Below the pieces are notes generated by a model that did no database searches, had not been told where the DNA came from, and worked only from the letters and a program-made list of their open reading frames with translations. Both the position numbers and the translations under genes were made by a program. A DNA stretch of 64,000 nt, taken from positions 434,001 to 498,000 of the forward strand of contig NZ_CP061298.1 of the NCBI RefSeq assembly GCF_018687595.1. The letters are read 5' to 3'. Shown here piece by piece: positions 1 to 10,912 of this stretch. Source of the stretch: Polynucleobacter paludilacus. Its GTDB lineage: Bacteria; Pseudomonadota; Gammaproteobacteria; Burkholderiales; Burkholderiaceae. Position 1 is the first letter of the stretch, and each line of letters opens with the position of its first letter.

Positions 1-1223
<1,223 letters not shown>

Positions 1224-1231
<8 letters not shown>

Positions 1232-1412
1232 TCGAATATACGTAAGCGCGCTGTTTCAATTTCGCTGCTTTGGCGCGGCGCATATCTTCCACGCTCTGGG
1301 GTTCTTGATCCCATAGTAGGGCGCGACCCTCTTGCTGGTCTGCTTCAAGATTGGGTTTCTCAGTTTTCATTTCATTTAAAAACTTGGTGAAATCAGACTC
1401 GTATCGGGCCAT
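1224..1412 (-). CDS. DUF3460 family small protein
   Basis: This 62-residue soluble protein of unknown function resembles the DUF3460 family found next to scpA and panC in Burkholderiales. The sequence is charged, begins MARYESDFTKFLNEMK and contains LLWDQEPQSVEDMRRAKAAK. I chose the ATG at 1412 rather than the longer reading from 1436 because AGGAATTACT gives a Shine-Dalgarno site about 7 bases ahead and MARYESDFTKF matches remembered family N termini. The 3' end overlaps scpA by 8 bases, suggesting translational coupling. No catalytic motif or membrane segment is visible. Confidence 0.8.
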
Positions 1413-1529
1413 AGTAATTCCTAAATTCTCAATCAAATCAATAACTTAAACTTTTATTGGCCAAAGATTTTTGACCACACAAACACCATTATTAACGATT
1501 TTTAGTCGTTCTCGACCAATTTCCGACTT

Positions 1530-3200
1530 CTAGAGATTTGCTGCCAAGAGGCTATCAATTTGAGTGGGCTCGACCCGAGTCATGAGGTGTTGATAAGCTT
1601 GGATTGGGTGTTGACTACTCAAAGGGGTATTGATGTCCTCCCAATGCATTGGCTTGAGAGATAAAAAAGTTTCCACGCCTTCCGCGACCTTAGGCAAGAC
1701 CGGTTTGAGATATAAACTCAGCGCCCGAAATGCTTCTAAAGTCACGCTACAGACGCGTTGCAGATCTGCTTCGCGTTCTGGATTTTTGGCAATTTCCCAA
1801 GGCTTGTTCTCATCGACAAAGGCATTCACTTTATCCGCTAGCTCCATGACACTTCGTAAAGCTTTAGCAAATTCACGACCTTCATAAAGAGCAGCAATTT
1901 TTTCGCTCGCTCCTCTAATCTCCTTGAGCAGAGGGTCATTCATCGCCTCATCGGACACCACTCCAGCAAATCGTTTCACCAAGAAGCCTGCGCTACGACT
2001 TGCAATATTGATGTACTTACCCAGCAAGTCGCTATTCACTCTAGCAATAAAGTCTTGCAAGTTCAGATCCAAATCTTCCATGCTGTCATTGAGCTTAGTC
2101 GCAAAGTAATAACGGAACCATTCGGGATTGAAGCCGGATTCAATGACGCTGTGCGCAGAAATCAGAGTGCCACGGGATTTACTCATCTTTTCACCATCGA
2201 CAGTTAAGAAGCCATGGGCAAAAACATTCGTAGGCGTGCGGTAGCCAGCAAAGTGCAATGTGGCTGGCCAAAAGAGAGTATGAAAATACAGAATATCTTT
2301 TCCGATGAAATGGTACTGCTCAGTAGTTGTGTCGGGCTTAACCCATTCCTCGAAATTTAGGCCCTTTTGTTCACAGTAATTGAGGAAGCTGGCGTAATAG
2401 CCAATTGGGGCATCAAGCCAGACATAGAAATACTTACCAGGGGCATCCGGAATCTCAAAACCAAAGTAAGGCGCATCGCGTGAGATATCCCAGTCACCCA
2501 GTTTGCTATCGCCCGCTTCGCCAACCCACTCTTTCATTTTGTTGCGCGCTTCGCTTTGTAGCGGGGTCTTGACTTGAGTCCAATCGCGCAAGAAATTCTC
2601 ACAACGAGGGTCAGACAGTTTGAAGAAGTAGTGATCAGAAATCTTTTTAATTGGTGTAGCACCGCTCACAACGGAGTAAGGGTTTTCTAAATCAACAGGG
2701 GAATAGGTTGCGCCACACTTTTCGCAAGAATCACCATACTGATCTTTAGCGCCACACTTGGGACATTCGCCCTTGATGAAGCGATCAGGCAGAAACATTT
2801 CTTTGACGGGATCATAAGCTTGCTCGATCGCACGTTTCTCAATCAGACCGGCATCACGCAGTTTGAGATAAATACTTTGCGAGAGTTTTTCGTTCTCAGG
2901 ACTATCGGTGGTGTAGTAGTTATCAAACGAGATTAAGAAATCATCGAAGTCTCGCTTATGCTCTTTCCAAACATTGGCAATCAATTCTTTGGGGGTGAGC
3001 CCTTCTTTTTCAGCGCGCAGCATGATGGGAGTGCCATGGGTATCATCAGCCCCTACGTAATGGACTTCATGCCCCCGCATTCTCTGGAAGCGGACCCAGA
3101 TATCGGTTTGAACGTATTCCACCAAATGGCCAATATGAATCTGACCATTGGCATATGGCAGGGCTGAGGTAACAAGAAGGCGACGCGGAAGGCTACTCAT
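1530..3200 (-). CDS. metG: Methionine--tRNA ligase
   Basis: MetG charges initiator and elongator tRNA-Met with methionine in the cytosol. It is a class I synthetase: the HIGH signature is at about residues 22-25 ([10 protein letters not shown]) and KMSKS near residue 337. Between them is the four-cysteine knuckle [19 protein letters not shown] of the zinc-binding MetG type. At 556 residues it stops where longer MetG proteins (677 residues in E. coli) enter the linker to a C-terminal EMAPII-like tRNA-binding and dimerisation domain, so that domain is absent and the enzyme is probably monomeric. It is divergent from fdhD across 126 bases. Confidence 0.96.
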   Translation of the reverse strand: MSSLPRRLLVTSALPYANGQIHIGHLVEYVQTDIWVRFQRMRGHEVHYVGADDTHGTPIMLRAEKEGLTPKELIANVWKEHKRDFDDFLISFDNYYTTDSPENEKLSQSIYLKLRDAGLIEKRAIEQAYDPVKEMFLPDRFIKGECPKCGAKDQYGDSCEKCGATYSPVDLENPYSVVSGATPIKKISDHYFFKLSDPRCENFLRDWTQVKTPLQSEARNKMKEWVGEAGDSKLGDWDISRDAPYFGFEIPDAPGKYFYVWLDAPIGYYASFLNYCEQKGLNFEEWVKPDTTTEQYHFIGKDILYFHTLFWPATLHFAGYRTPTNVFAHGFLTVDGEKMSKSRGTLISAHSVIESGFNPEWFRYYFATKLNDSMEDLDLNLQDFIARVNSDLLGKYINIASRSAGFLVKRFAGVVSDEAMNDPLLKEIRGASEKIAALYEGREFAKALRSVMELADKVNAFVDENKPWEIAKNPEREADLQRVCSVTLEAFRALSLYLKPVLPKVAEGVETFLSLKPMHWEDINTPLSSQHPIQAYQHLMTRVEPTQIDSLLAANL

Positions 3201-3326
3201 GCAAAACAGGCTTGATCAAATAAGAATGAATATACGATTATGCTGGCTTAGGCTGATGGTTCTGCAGTAATTTTAGTCTGCGGTTAAAGTTAAGCCCGAT
3301 TGTTTACCCAATAGAGAAGGTGTTTT

Positions 3327-4166
3327 ATGGCTGAATCAAGCCCTATTCAGATGTCCAATGCTTGCGTGCCGCTGGTGCACGAGGTCCAGATTGTGGATGA
3401 AGCAGGGCGCCTAAAAACCACCTTTATCCCTGGCGAGCGGCCCTTGACTATCTATCTTGATAAGCGCGAGATCGTGACCCTGATGACCTTAGGAAGCGCG
3501 CCTGAAGCCCTGGTTTTGGGCTATCTACGCAATCAACGCTTGGTGGAGTCGATCGCTGATATTGAGAGTATTCAGGTGGACTGGGAGACTGATTCAGCAG
3601 CCGTCAAAACCCGCCGGTGCTCTGTTGATATTGATGCTCTGACGAGTAAACGGGTGGTCACCACTGGCTGCGGACAAGGGACGATGTTTGGGGGGCTAGT
3701 AGAGGAGGTTGAAGCAACCCGACTACCCGATGGCCCTAGCTTGAGCCAAGAGGCAATTGTGGCCCTCATCGACACAATTCGGAACCACGATACGATCTAC
3801 AAGCAATCCGGCTCAGTCCACGCCTGTGCAGTCTTTGAGCGCGCTGGCCCCAATCAGGTTCGCTTACTCCATTTCATTGAGGATGTGGGGCGCCATAACG
3901 CCGTTGACTCTATTTCTGGACTGCTATGGCTTGAGGACAAGCCTGGCAAAGATCTGATCTTTTTCACAACCGGACGCCTCACCTCGGAGATGGTGATCAA
4001 AGGTGCGCAGATGGGCATTCCTTTTCTGATGACCCGTTCAGGCATGACCTTAATGGGGCTAGAGGTGGCTCGCAAAACCAATCTAACCCTCCTGGGCCGC
4101 TGTTCTGGCAAGCACTTTGAGATCTATAACGCCCCGGAGCGGGTGGTATTGAGCAAAGTCGCCTAA
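3327..4166 (+). CDS. fdhD: Formate dehydrogenase accessory sulfurtransferase
   Basis: FdhD passes sulfur from IscS to the molybdenum cofactor of formate dehydrogenases and is needed for their activity. The 279-residue protein has the family motifs [12 protein letters not shown] (about residues 111-122), [13 protein letters not shown] and [14 protein letters not shown]. coli FdhD carries a CxxC pair in the sulfur-transfer loop. Here only the first cysteine (TGCGQGT) is present, as I recall for some other betaproteobacterial homologues. The start at 3327 has AGAAGGTG about 6 bases upstream. No formate dehydrogenase gene is in the window, so its client lies elsewhere. Confidence 0.9.
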   Translation: MAESSPIQMSNACVPLVHEVQIVDEAGRLKTTFIPGERPLTIYLDKREIVTLMTLGSAPEALVLGYLRNQRLVESIADIESIQVDWETDSAAVKTRRCSVDIDALTSKRVVTTGCGQGTMFGGLVEEVEATRLPDGPSLSQEAIVALIDTIRNHDTIYKQSGSVHACAVFERAGPNQVRLLHFIEDVGRHNAVDSISGLLWLEDKPGKDLIFFTTGRLTSEMVIKGAQMGIPFLMTRSGMTLMGLEVARKTNLTLLGRCSGKHFEIYNAPERVVLSKVA

Positions 4167-4228
4167 GACAGGGACAAAAGCCGCCCAAAAGGGTGGGAAA
4201 TGACTTACGAAGGTTTTACAATCCCGCC

Positions 4229-4795
4229 ATGACTATTAAATCAGACCACTGGATCCGCCGCATGGGCGCACAAGGCATGATCAGCCCATTTGAACCCGGA
4301 CAAGTTCGCCAAGATGCTGCCGGCCAAAAAATCGTGAGTTATGGCACTTCAAGCTATGGCTACGACATTCGTTGCGCGAATGAGTTCAAGATTTTTACCA
4401 ACATCAACAGCACGATCGTTGACCCTAAGAACTTTGATGAACAATCCTTTGTCGATTTCAAGGGTGATGTTTGTATCATTCCTCCGAACTCCTTTGCTTT
4501 AGCAAGAACAGTAGAGTTTTTCAAGATTCCTCGCAATGTCCTAACCATTTGCGTTGGTAAAAGTACTTACGCTCGCTGCGGAATTATTGTGAACGTAACG
4601 CCATTCGAGCCTGAGTGGGAAGGTTATGTGACGCTGGAGTTTTCTAACACCACCCCATTGCCAGCCAAAATTTATGCTGGTGAGGGTTGCGCTCAAGTTT
4701 TATTCTTTGAAAGTGATGAAGTCTGCGGTACCTCTTACAAAGACCGCGGCGGTAAATATCAAGGTCAAAGCGGCGTTACGCTGCCCAAGACCTAA
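4229..4795 (+). CDS. dcd: dCTP deaminase
   Basis: Dcd deaminates dCTP to dUTP, feeding dTMP synthesis. The 188-residue protein has the trimeric dUTPase-like fold signatures: [12 protein letters not shown] near the N terminus, [20 protein letters not shown], and the nucleotide-closing C terminus [15 protein letters not shown]. Length matches the usual 188-193 residues. I chose ATG 4229 ([13 protein letters not shown]), which matches family N termini, over an in-frame ATG at 4193 that would add 12 unrelated residues. The gene follows fdhD by about 60 bases and precedes the amino acid decarboxylase by 43 bases on the same strand. Confidence 0.95.
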   Translation: MTIKSDHWIRRMGAQGMISPFEPGQVRQDAAGQKIVSYGTSSYGYDIRCANEFKIFTNINSTIVDPKNFDEQSFVDFKGDVCIIPPNSFALARTVEFFKIPRNVLTICVGKSTYARCGIIVNVTPFEPEWEGYVTLEFSNTTPLPAKIYAGEGCAQVLFFESDEVCGTSYKDRGGKYQGQSGVTLPKT

Positions 4796-4838
4796 TCCAT
4801 CCTCATTCTCTAATCGCTTGCGAACCTAAAGGGTCCTC

Positions 4839-7088
4839 ATGAAATTCCGTTTTCCTATCATCATCATCGATGAAGACTTTCGTGCTGAGAATATCTCTGG
4901 CTCGGGTATCCGCGATTTGGCTGAAGCGATTGAAACTGAGGGGATGGAAGTCATTGGTTTAACCAGTTATGGCGACTTAACTTCTTTTGCTCAACAGGCT
5001 TCGCGTGCATCGACTTTCATCGTATCAATTGATGATGAAGAGTTTGTATCGGATTCTGAAGACAATGATTTACCCGCGCTGAATAATCTGCGCGCCTTTA
5101 TTGCCGAAGTACGTAAGCGCAATGAAGATATTCCCATCTTCCTCTATGGTGAGACCAGTACTTCTCGCCATATGCCTAACGATATTCTGCGTGAGCTGCA
5201 TGGCTTCATTCATATGAATGAAGACACCCCTGAGTTTGTCGCGCGCCATATCATTCGGGAAGCGAAGGTCTACTTGGATTCCTTGTCGCCCCCATTCTTT
5301 AAGGCCCTCACGCATTACGCCTCAGAAGGCTCGTATTCCTGGCATTGCCCAGGGCACTCAGGTGGCGTTGCCTTTTTAAAGAGTCCTGTTGGCAGAATGT
5401 TCCATCAGTTCTTTGGTGAGAATATGCTCCGCGCTGACGTTTGCAATGCGGTTGAAGAGCTAGGTCAGTTGCTTGATCACACTGGGCCAGTCTTAGCGAG
5501 TGAGCGTAATGCAGCACGTATCTTCAATGCCGACCATTTATTCTTTGTGACTAACGGTACTTCGACTTCAAACAAGATTGTTTGGCACTCCACCGTTGCG
5601 CCGGGCGATGTGGTCCTAGTAGACCGCAACTGCCATAAGTCCGTGATTCATTCGATCACGATGATGGGCGCGATTCCGGTCTTCTTGATGCCAACCCGCA
5701 ATCATCTCGGTATTATTGGGCCAATCCCTAAAGAAGAGTTCGAGTGGGCCAATATTCAGAAGAAGATTGATGCCAATCCCTTTATTAAGGATAAGAAAGT
5801 CATTCCTCGTGTGATGACCTTAACGCAGAGTACATACGACGGCATTATTTATAACGTCGAAATGATTAAAGAGATGCTCGATGGCAAAGTGGATTCTTTG
5901 CATTTCGATGAAGCTTGGTTGCCCCATGCAGCATTCCATCCTTTCTACAAAGACATGCATGCGATTAGCTCAGAGCAAAAGCGGACTAAAAAGAGTTTGA
6001 TGTTTGCTACCCAATCGACTCACAAATTATTAGCAGGCTTATCACAAGCTTCACAAGTATTAGTGCAAGACGCTGAAGAGCGTAAATTGGATCGCGACTG
6101 CTTTAATGAGTCTTATTTAATGCATACCTCGACTAGCCCACAGTACTCGATCATTGCTTCTTGCGATGTATCAGCAGCCATGATGGAATCCCCAGGCGGA
6201 ACTACTTTGGTGGAAGAGTCGATTGCAGAGGCAATGGACTTCCGTCGTGCCATGCGTGAAGTCGATGATCAGTTTGGCGCCGATTGGTGGTTCCAGGTTT
6301 GGGGTCCTGATCATATTGCTGAAGAAGGTATCGGCGAGCGTTCGGATTGGGTGCTAGAGCCGAATGCACCGTGGCATGACTTTGGTAAATTAGCTCAAGA
6401 TTTCAACATGCTTGATCCGATCAAGGCCACGATTGTGACGCCCGGCTTGGATATTGATGGCAAGTTTGGTGAGATGGGTATCCCAGCGAGCATCGTTACC
6501 AAGTACTTGGCTGAGCACGGCGTGATTGTAGAGAAGTGCGGTTTATATTCCTTCTTCATCATGTTCACCATTGGCATCACCAAGGGTCGCTGGAATACGC
6601 TCGTGACCGAGTTACAGCAATTCAAAGATCATTTTGATAAGAACATGCCGCTCTGGAAGGTGCTTCCTGAATTTGTAGCCAAGCATCCTCGCTATGAGCG
6701 GGTTGGTTTAAAAGATATCTGTCAGCAGATTCATGAGTTCTATAAGAGTCGTGATGTAGCGCGCATGACTACCGAGATGTATACCTCAGACATGGTGCCT
6801 GCGATGTTGCCAGCGGAAGCTTGGGCCAAAATGGCGCACCGTGAAGTAGATCGTGTACCTGTCGACAAGCTCGAGGGCAGAATTACTGCCATGCTAGTGA
6901 CGCCTTATCCACCAGGCATTCCTTTGCTGATTCCGGGCGAGCGTTTTAATAAACGCATTGTTGACTATCTCTACTTTGCACGTGATTTCAACGAGAAGTT
7001 CCCTGGCTTTGAGACTGATATCCATGGCTTAGTCAAAACCGAAGCGAACGGACGCACTGAGTACTACGTTGATTGCGTCAGAGCGTAA
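4839..7088 (+). CDS. Orn/Lys/Arg decarboxylase (arginine decarboxylase-like)
   Basis: This 749-residue PLP enzyme of the fold-I prokaryotic Orn/Lys/Arg decarboxylase family has three visible parts: a receiver-like N-terminal wing domain (residues 1-130, beginning FPIIIIDEDF), a PLP domain with SWHCPGHSGGVAF, HFDEAW and STHKLLAG, in which Lys396 should form the Schiff base, and a C-terminal domain with TPYPPGIPLLIPGER. The reaction is probably arginine to agmatine or lysine to cadaverine. Length favours the arginine form, but sequence alone does not settle the substrate. It converges on argH with an 8-base gap, giving an arginine-themed pair. It is separated from dcd by 43 bases. Confidence 0.88.
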   Translation: MKFRFPIIIIDEDFRAENISGSGIRDLAEAIETEGMEVIGLTSYGDLTSFAQQASRASTFIVSIDDEEFVSDSEDNDLPALNNLRAFIAEVRKRNEDIPIFLYGETSTSRHMPNDILRELHGFIHMNEDTPEFVARHIIREAKVYLDSLSPPFFKALTHYASEGSYSWHCPGHSGGVAFLKSPVGRMFHQFFGENMLRADVCNAVEELGQLLDHTGPVLASERNAARIFNADHLFFVTNGTSTSNKIVWHSTVAPGDVVLVDRNCHKSVIHSITMMGAIPVFLMPTRNHLGIIGPIPKEEFEWANIQKKIDANPFIKDKKVIPRVMTLTQSTYDGIIYNVEMIKEMLDGKVDSLHFDEAWLPHAAFHPFYKDMHAISSEQKRTKKSLMFATQSTHKLLAGLSQASQVLVQDAEERKLDRDCFNESYLMHTSTSPQYSIIASCDVSAAMMESPGGTTLVEESIAEAMDFRRAMREVDDQFGADWWFQVWGPDHIAEEGIGERSDWVLEPNAPWHDFGKLAQDFNMLDPIKATIVTPGLDIDGKFGEMGIPASIVTKYLAEHGVIVEKCGLYSFFIMFTIGITKGRWNTLVTELQQFKDHFDKNMPLWKVLPEFVAKHPRYERVGLKDICQQIHEFYKSRDVARMTTEMYTSDMVPAMLPAEAWAKMAHREVDRVPVDKLEGRITAMLVTPYPPGIPLLIPGERFNKRIVDYLYFARDFNEKFPGFETDIHGLVKTEANGRTEYYVDCVRA

Positions 7089-7096
7089 AGAGCAAA

Positions 7097-8518
7097 CTAC
7101 TTTAGATTACTACGCGCCTGCTTGATTGCGCGCAGTACTTGCTCAGGAGCGGTGCCACCAGCGTGTTGACGGGATTGCACAGAACCTTCAACTGTTAGTA
7201 GCGCAAAGACATCGTCACCCAAAAGCTCTGGACGACTATCTAGGCCACAGGCAAAGCGCAACTCAGCCAGACTGAGGTCAGTCAACATGCAATTTCTGCC
7301 AACGCAGGCTTTGACTGCATGCGCTACAGCTTCGTGCGCATCACGGAAAGCCAAACCTTTTTTGACTAAGTAATCAGCCAAGTCGGTGGCAGTCGCAAAG
7401 CCTTCTTCAGCAGCCGCTTTCATGACCTCTGCCTTCACTTCAATATGGGGAACCATGTCAGCAAAGATGCGCAGAGTATCTTGCACGGTATCCACCGCAT
7501 CAAATAATGGCTCTTTATCCTCTTGGTTATCTTTGTTGTAAGCCAAGGGCTGGCTCTTCATCAAAGTGAGTAGGGAGATGAGATCGCCGTACACTCGACC
7601 AGTCTTGCCGCGCGCTAATTCAGGGACATCAGGATTTTTCTTTTGCGGCATGATCGAGCTACCCGTGCAAAAGCGGTCGGGCAAATCAATGAAGCCAAAG
7701 CGTGGACTCAGCCAGAGCACAAGCTCTTCAGATAAGCGAGAGATATGCATCATGAAAATGGATGCAAAGGCACAAAACTCAATTGCGAAGTCTCTGTCTG
7801 AAACAGCATCCAGCGAGTTATTGCAAATACCATCAAAGCCTAGAGCGTGCGCTACCTGCTCGCGATCGATTGGATAAGTAGTCCCGGCTAATGCTGCTGC
7901 ACCTAGGGGTAGGCGGTTCAAACGCGCCCGTAAATCCGCTAGGCGGCCAGCATCACGCGTAAACATCTCGTAATAGGCCATCAAGTGATGACCAAATGTA
8001 ATGGGTTGTGCTACTTGCAGATGAGTGTGCCCAGGCATGATGGTGCCCGCATGCTGCTCCGCTAAGTTCAAAAACGCAGAACGGAAGAGGGTTAATGAAG
8101 CATTAATTTCATCTACGCTGGCCCGCAGCCAGAGACGCAAGTCGGTAGCAACTTGGTCATTGCGTGAGCGACCAGTATGTAAACGTTTGCCAGCATCACC
8201 AATCAATTCAGTGAGGCGAGCTTCAATATTGAGATGGACATCTTCTAAAGCAAGCTGCCAATTGAATTGGCCGGCCTCAATCTCTGCTTTGATCTGAGCC
8301 ATACCCTTTTGGATATCAGCCAGATCTTGGGTGCTAATAATCTTTTGCTTTGCCAACATTTCAGCATGGGCGAGGGAGCCCGCAATATCGACCAAAGCGA
8401 AGCGCTGGTCAAAGCCAATCGAGGCGGTATACCGCTGCACCAGTTCGGAGACGGGTTCATTAAAACGGGCCGACCAAGCTTGGGCTTTGTTGGCGAGAGA
8501 ATTTTTAGTTGAGCTCAT
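7097..8518 (-). CDS. argH: Argininosuccinate lyase
   Basis: ArgH cleaves argininosuccinate to arginine and fumarate, the last step of arginine synthesis. The 473-residue protein carries the fumarase/aspartase superfamily signature [12 protein letters not shown] (around residue 285), plus [18 protein letters not shown] and [16 protein letters not shown] prefer ATG 8518 ([13 protein letters not shown]) over an in-frame GTG two codons upstream at 8524. It is divergent from hemC with only 43 bases between the start codons, so the two promoters must overlap or interleave. Confidence 0.96.
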   Translation of the reverse strand: MSSTKNSLANKAQAWSARFNEPVSELVQRYTASIGFDQRFALVDIAGSLAHAEMLAKQKIISTQDLADIQKGMAQIKAEIEAGQFNWQLALEDVHLNIEARLTELIGDAGKRLHTGRSRNDQVATDLRLWLRASVDEINASLTLFRSAFLNLAEQHAGTIMPGHTHLQVAQPITFGHHLMAYYEMFTRDAGRLADLRARLNRLPLGAAALAGTTYPIDREQVAHALGFDGICNNSLDAVSDRDFAIEFCAFASIFMMHISRLSEELVLWLSPRFGFIDLPDRFCTGSSIMPQKKNPDVPELARGKTGRVYGDLISLLTLMKSQPLAYNKDNQEDKEPLFDAVDTVQDTLRIFADMVPHIEVKAEVMKAAAEEGFATATDLADYLVKKGLAFRDAHEAVAHAVKACVGRNCMLTDLSLAELRFACGLDSRPELLGDDVFALLTVEGSVQSRQHAGGTAPEQVLRAIKQARSNLK

Positions 8519-8561
8519 AAACACAGTATATTGCTGTAGGTCTTTAATTATTTTAAATGTG

Positions 8562-9512
8562 ATGTCCCAAACCCCTCATTCTTCTTCTCAGCCCAGCCGT
8601 TTGGTCATAGCCTCTCGTGAAAGTCGCCTGGCCATGTGGCAGGCAGAATACGTCCGAGATTACCTCAAAAAGCGCTACCCCGACTGTGAAATCACCATTT
8701 TGGGCATGACCACCAAGGGCGACCAGATTTTGGACAAGGCGCTCTCCAAGGTTGGCGGTAAAGGTCTTTTTGTCAAAGAGCTGGAAGCCGCTTTAGAAGA
8801 TGGCCGAGCAGACTTGGCGGTGCACTCCTTAAAAGATATGCCCATGGTGATGCCGCAAGGTTTCGAGCTTGCTTGTGTGATGGCTCGTGAGGATGCGAGA
8901 GATGCTTTCGTATCCAATGATTTTGAAGGTTTAGAAGACTTGCCCGAGGGTGCGGTGGTAGGGACGTCCAGTCTGCGCCGTGAATCCATTTTGCGCGCCC
9001 GCTTTCCCCATCTGGTGATCGAACCCTTGCGAGGCAATTTAGATACTCGCTTAGGTAAGTTAGATCGAGGCGAGTACCAAGCCATTATTTTGGCGGCGGC
9101 CGGTTTAAAACGTCTTGGCCTAGAGCATCGGATTCGGATATATCTACCAGCTGATATCTACACCCCGGCAGCAGGCCAGGGTGCCTTAGGAATTGAGACC
9201 CTTGCGAGTCACCCTCAGATCAAGCAATGGTTGGCACCCTTAAGTGATTTACCCACTTTGCTGGCAGTTTCTAGCGAACGGATGGTATCTCGTCAATTGG
9301 GCGGGTCTTGTGAGGTGCCCCTTGCAGCACATGCTGTCTTTGAGAATCAGCAAATGCAAATTCGTTCATTTGTAGCGAGCGTTGATGGCAAAACTGTCTG
9401 TAGAGCGGTTGTGAATGCACCAGTGCAAACTGTGGCCGAGGCCGAGGCATTGGGCTTAGTAGTAGCTCAAGATCTCATATCTCAAGGTGCGGCCGCTTTA
9501 TTACCCAAGTAA
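8562..9512 (+). CDS. hemC: Hydroxymethylbilane synthase (porphobilinogen deaminase)
   Basis: HemC polymerises four porphobilinogen units into hydroxymethylbilane for tetrapyrrole synthesis. The 316-residue protein starts [27 protein letters not shown], with the RxSxLA substrate-binding motif, and has [11 protein letters not shown] and GTSSLRR. Cys250 in [11 protein letters not shown] is the expected thioether anchor of the dipyrromethane cofactor. ATG 8562 fits the family N terminus; the frame is open further upstream but that part lies inside argH. The stop is followed closely by hemD, the next enzyme of the pathway. Confidence 0.96.
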   Translation: MSQTPHSSSQPSRLVIASRESRLAMWQAEYVRDYLKKRYPDCEITILGMTTKGDQILDKALSKVGGKGLFVKELEAALEDGRADLAVHSLKDMPMVMPQGFELACVMAREDARDAFVSNDFEGLEDLPEGAVVGTSSLRRESILRARFPHLVIEPLRGNLDTRLGKLDRGEYQAIILAAAGLKRLGLEHRIRIYLPADIYTPAAGQGALGIETLASHPQIKQWLAPLSDLPTLLAVSSERMVSRQLGGSCEVPLAAHAVFENQQMQIRSFVASVDGKTVCRAVVNAPVQTVAEAEALGLVVAQDLISQGAAALLPK

Positions 9513-9528
9513 AACCCTGACAATCAAA

Positions 9529-10347
9529 GTGAATACAAAAACCATTGTCATCACGAGGCCAGTTGGTCAAGCGCGTCACTTAATAGAGTTGCTGGGGGCA
9601 GCCTTATCGAAGCATGTCACTCCTCAGTCACCGCAAATTCTGTCACTGCCTTTATTGACGATTATCCCTAAGACGGATGATCAGCTGAGTAATCAAGTAT
9701 TCAGTGCCATGCAAGATGCCGACCTTGCGATCTTTGTAAGTCCGAATGCAATTGAATGCACCTTACGATTAATTGAGTGCGCATGGCAAGATTTAGCACA
9801 GCAGATTGTTCCTATCGGTGTCATGGGTGGCAGTAGTGCCTTAGCTTTGCGACATCATGGAATTGGCTCAGAGGAGACCCCTACACCGATTCTGATACCT
9901 GAGCAAAATGCGCAATGGGATTCAGAGGGGCTATGGCAGGAGTTGCAATCACTTGCTTGGGATTGGTCCAGCAAAAAAGTGGTGATTTTCAAAGGCGAGG
10001 GCGGTCGGGATTGGCTAGCTGAAACCCTTGAGGCTGCAGGCGCAACAGTAGAAGCGATATCGGTCTATAGCCGCATACCGCTTGCCATTGATAACCCTGC
10101 ATGGCTACCGATTCATGAGATGAAATTTGATGAATCACTATGGATCTTCACTTCTTCAGAAGCAGTTCGGTATTTAGGTAATGTGATTGAAGATCAATTT
10201 CGGCAAAGCTTGAGCGATGCCAATGCACTTTGCCCTCATGACAATATTGCCGATGCCGCTAGAGCTGCAGGCTTCTCCAAGGTCATGATGTCTGAGCCTG
10301 GCGATGAAGCTTTGATTCGAGCGAGTATTGCTTGGCTCGCTAGTTAG
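9529..10347 (+). CDS. hemD: Uroporphyrinogen-III synthase
   Basis: HemD cyclises hydroxymethylbilane and inverts ring D to give uroporphyrinogen III. The sequence is divergent, as usual for HemD, but has the family layout: IVITRPVGQA at the N terminus, the segment LAIFVSPNAIE, VVIFKGEGGRDWLAETLEAAGATVEAISVYSR in the hinge region, and WIFTSSEAVRYL. The start is uncertain. GTG 9529 gives 272 residues, while GTG 9487 would overlap hemC and add 14 residues; neither has a strong Shine-Dalgarno site. HemX is not fused or adjacent, unlike in some Burkholderia. The stop overlaps the convergent ubiC by 4 bases. Confidence 0.87.
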   Translation: MNTKTIVITRPVGQARHLIELLGAALSKHVTPQSPQILSLPLLTIIPKTDDQLSNQVFSAMQDADLAIFVSPNAIECTLRLIECAWQDLAQQIVPIGVMGGSSALALRHHGIGSEETPTPILIPEQNAQWDSEGLWQELQSLAWDWSSKKVVIFKGEGGRDWLAETLEAAGATVEAISVYSRIPLAIDNPAWLPIHEMKFDESLWIFTSSEAVRYLGNVIEDQFRQSLSDANALCPHDNIADAARAAGFSKVMMSEPGDEALIRASIAWLAS

Positions 10348-10910
10348 CGATCACCTAACAGCGCAGGTAGAAAGACTTCGCAAACTAAGATTGGTTTGCC
10401 TTTCAATTGATAGATCGTTCGTCTTGCCCATAATTTTGATGGTAGCGAGGGGTACAGCTTCTGAAAATGTCGCCATAAAGGATCGCTTTTAGATAAATAG
10501 GTGATCTCTCGCAAGAATTTGCGTTTGGATGCATTCGGCATCTTGGCAAAGAGAACAGCACCAAGCGGTTTGTTACCTAGGCGTAATATGCTCTGATTGC
10601 TACCTTGAGCGCTACTAGTAGGTATGATGCTCCGGGCTATGACTAAAGGGGTCTCCCCCTGGCATAGTAAGACTTCCCGGATACGACAACGTCTTGGACG
10701 CAAATGAAAATAGCGACTTTCGTCGCTATTTAAGATTTGACGGCTATCACGCAGAACCCGAACTTCGAGTCTCTGAGCAATATGCTCTTCGATTTTATGA
10801 GTTAGTGAGCCAGTGTTACTAAGCCATGCTTGCCATCTGCGAGGCGCAAGATGAACTTCACCAGAATCGACTCGATTCCATTCAGAAAGGAGGCGACGCT
10901 GGCGAAGCAT
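10344..10910 (-). CDS. ubiC: Chorismate--pyruvate lyase
   Basis: UbiC removes pyruvate from chorismate to give 4-hydroxybenzoate, the first committed step of ubiquinone synthesis. The 188-residue protein has the family features: W-rich N terminus, EVRVLRDSRQIL, a basic stretch ending CRIREVLLCQGETPLVIARSIIP that lines the product pocket, and the C-terminal WARRTIYQLKGKPILVCEVFLP. It starts 2 bases after the stop of the upstream DEAD-box helicase gene, so it is probably translated from the same mRNA. It is convergent and slightly overlapping with hemD. Confidence 0.86.
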   Translation of the reverse strand: MLRQRRLLSEWNRVDSGEVHLAPRRWQAWLSNTGSLTHKIEEHIAQRLEVRVLRDSRQILNSDESRYFHLRPRRCRIREVLLCQGETPLVIARSIIPTSSAQGSNQSILRLGNKPLGAVLFAKMPNASKRKFLREITYLSKSDPLWRHFQKLYPSLPSKLWARRTIYQLKGKPILVCEVFLPALLGDR

Positions 10911-10912
10911 TT

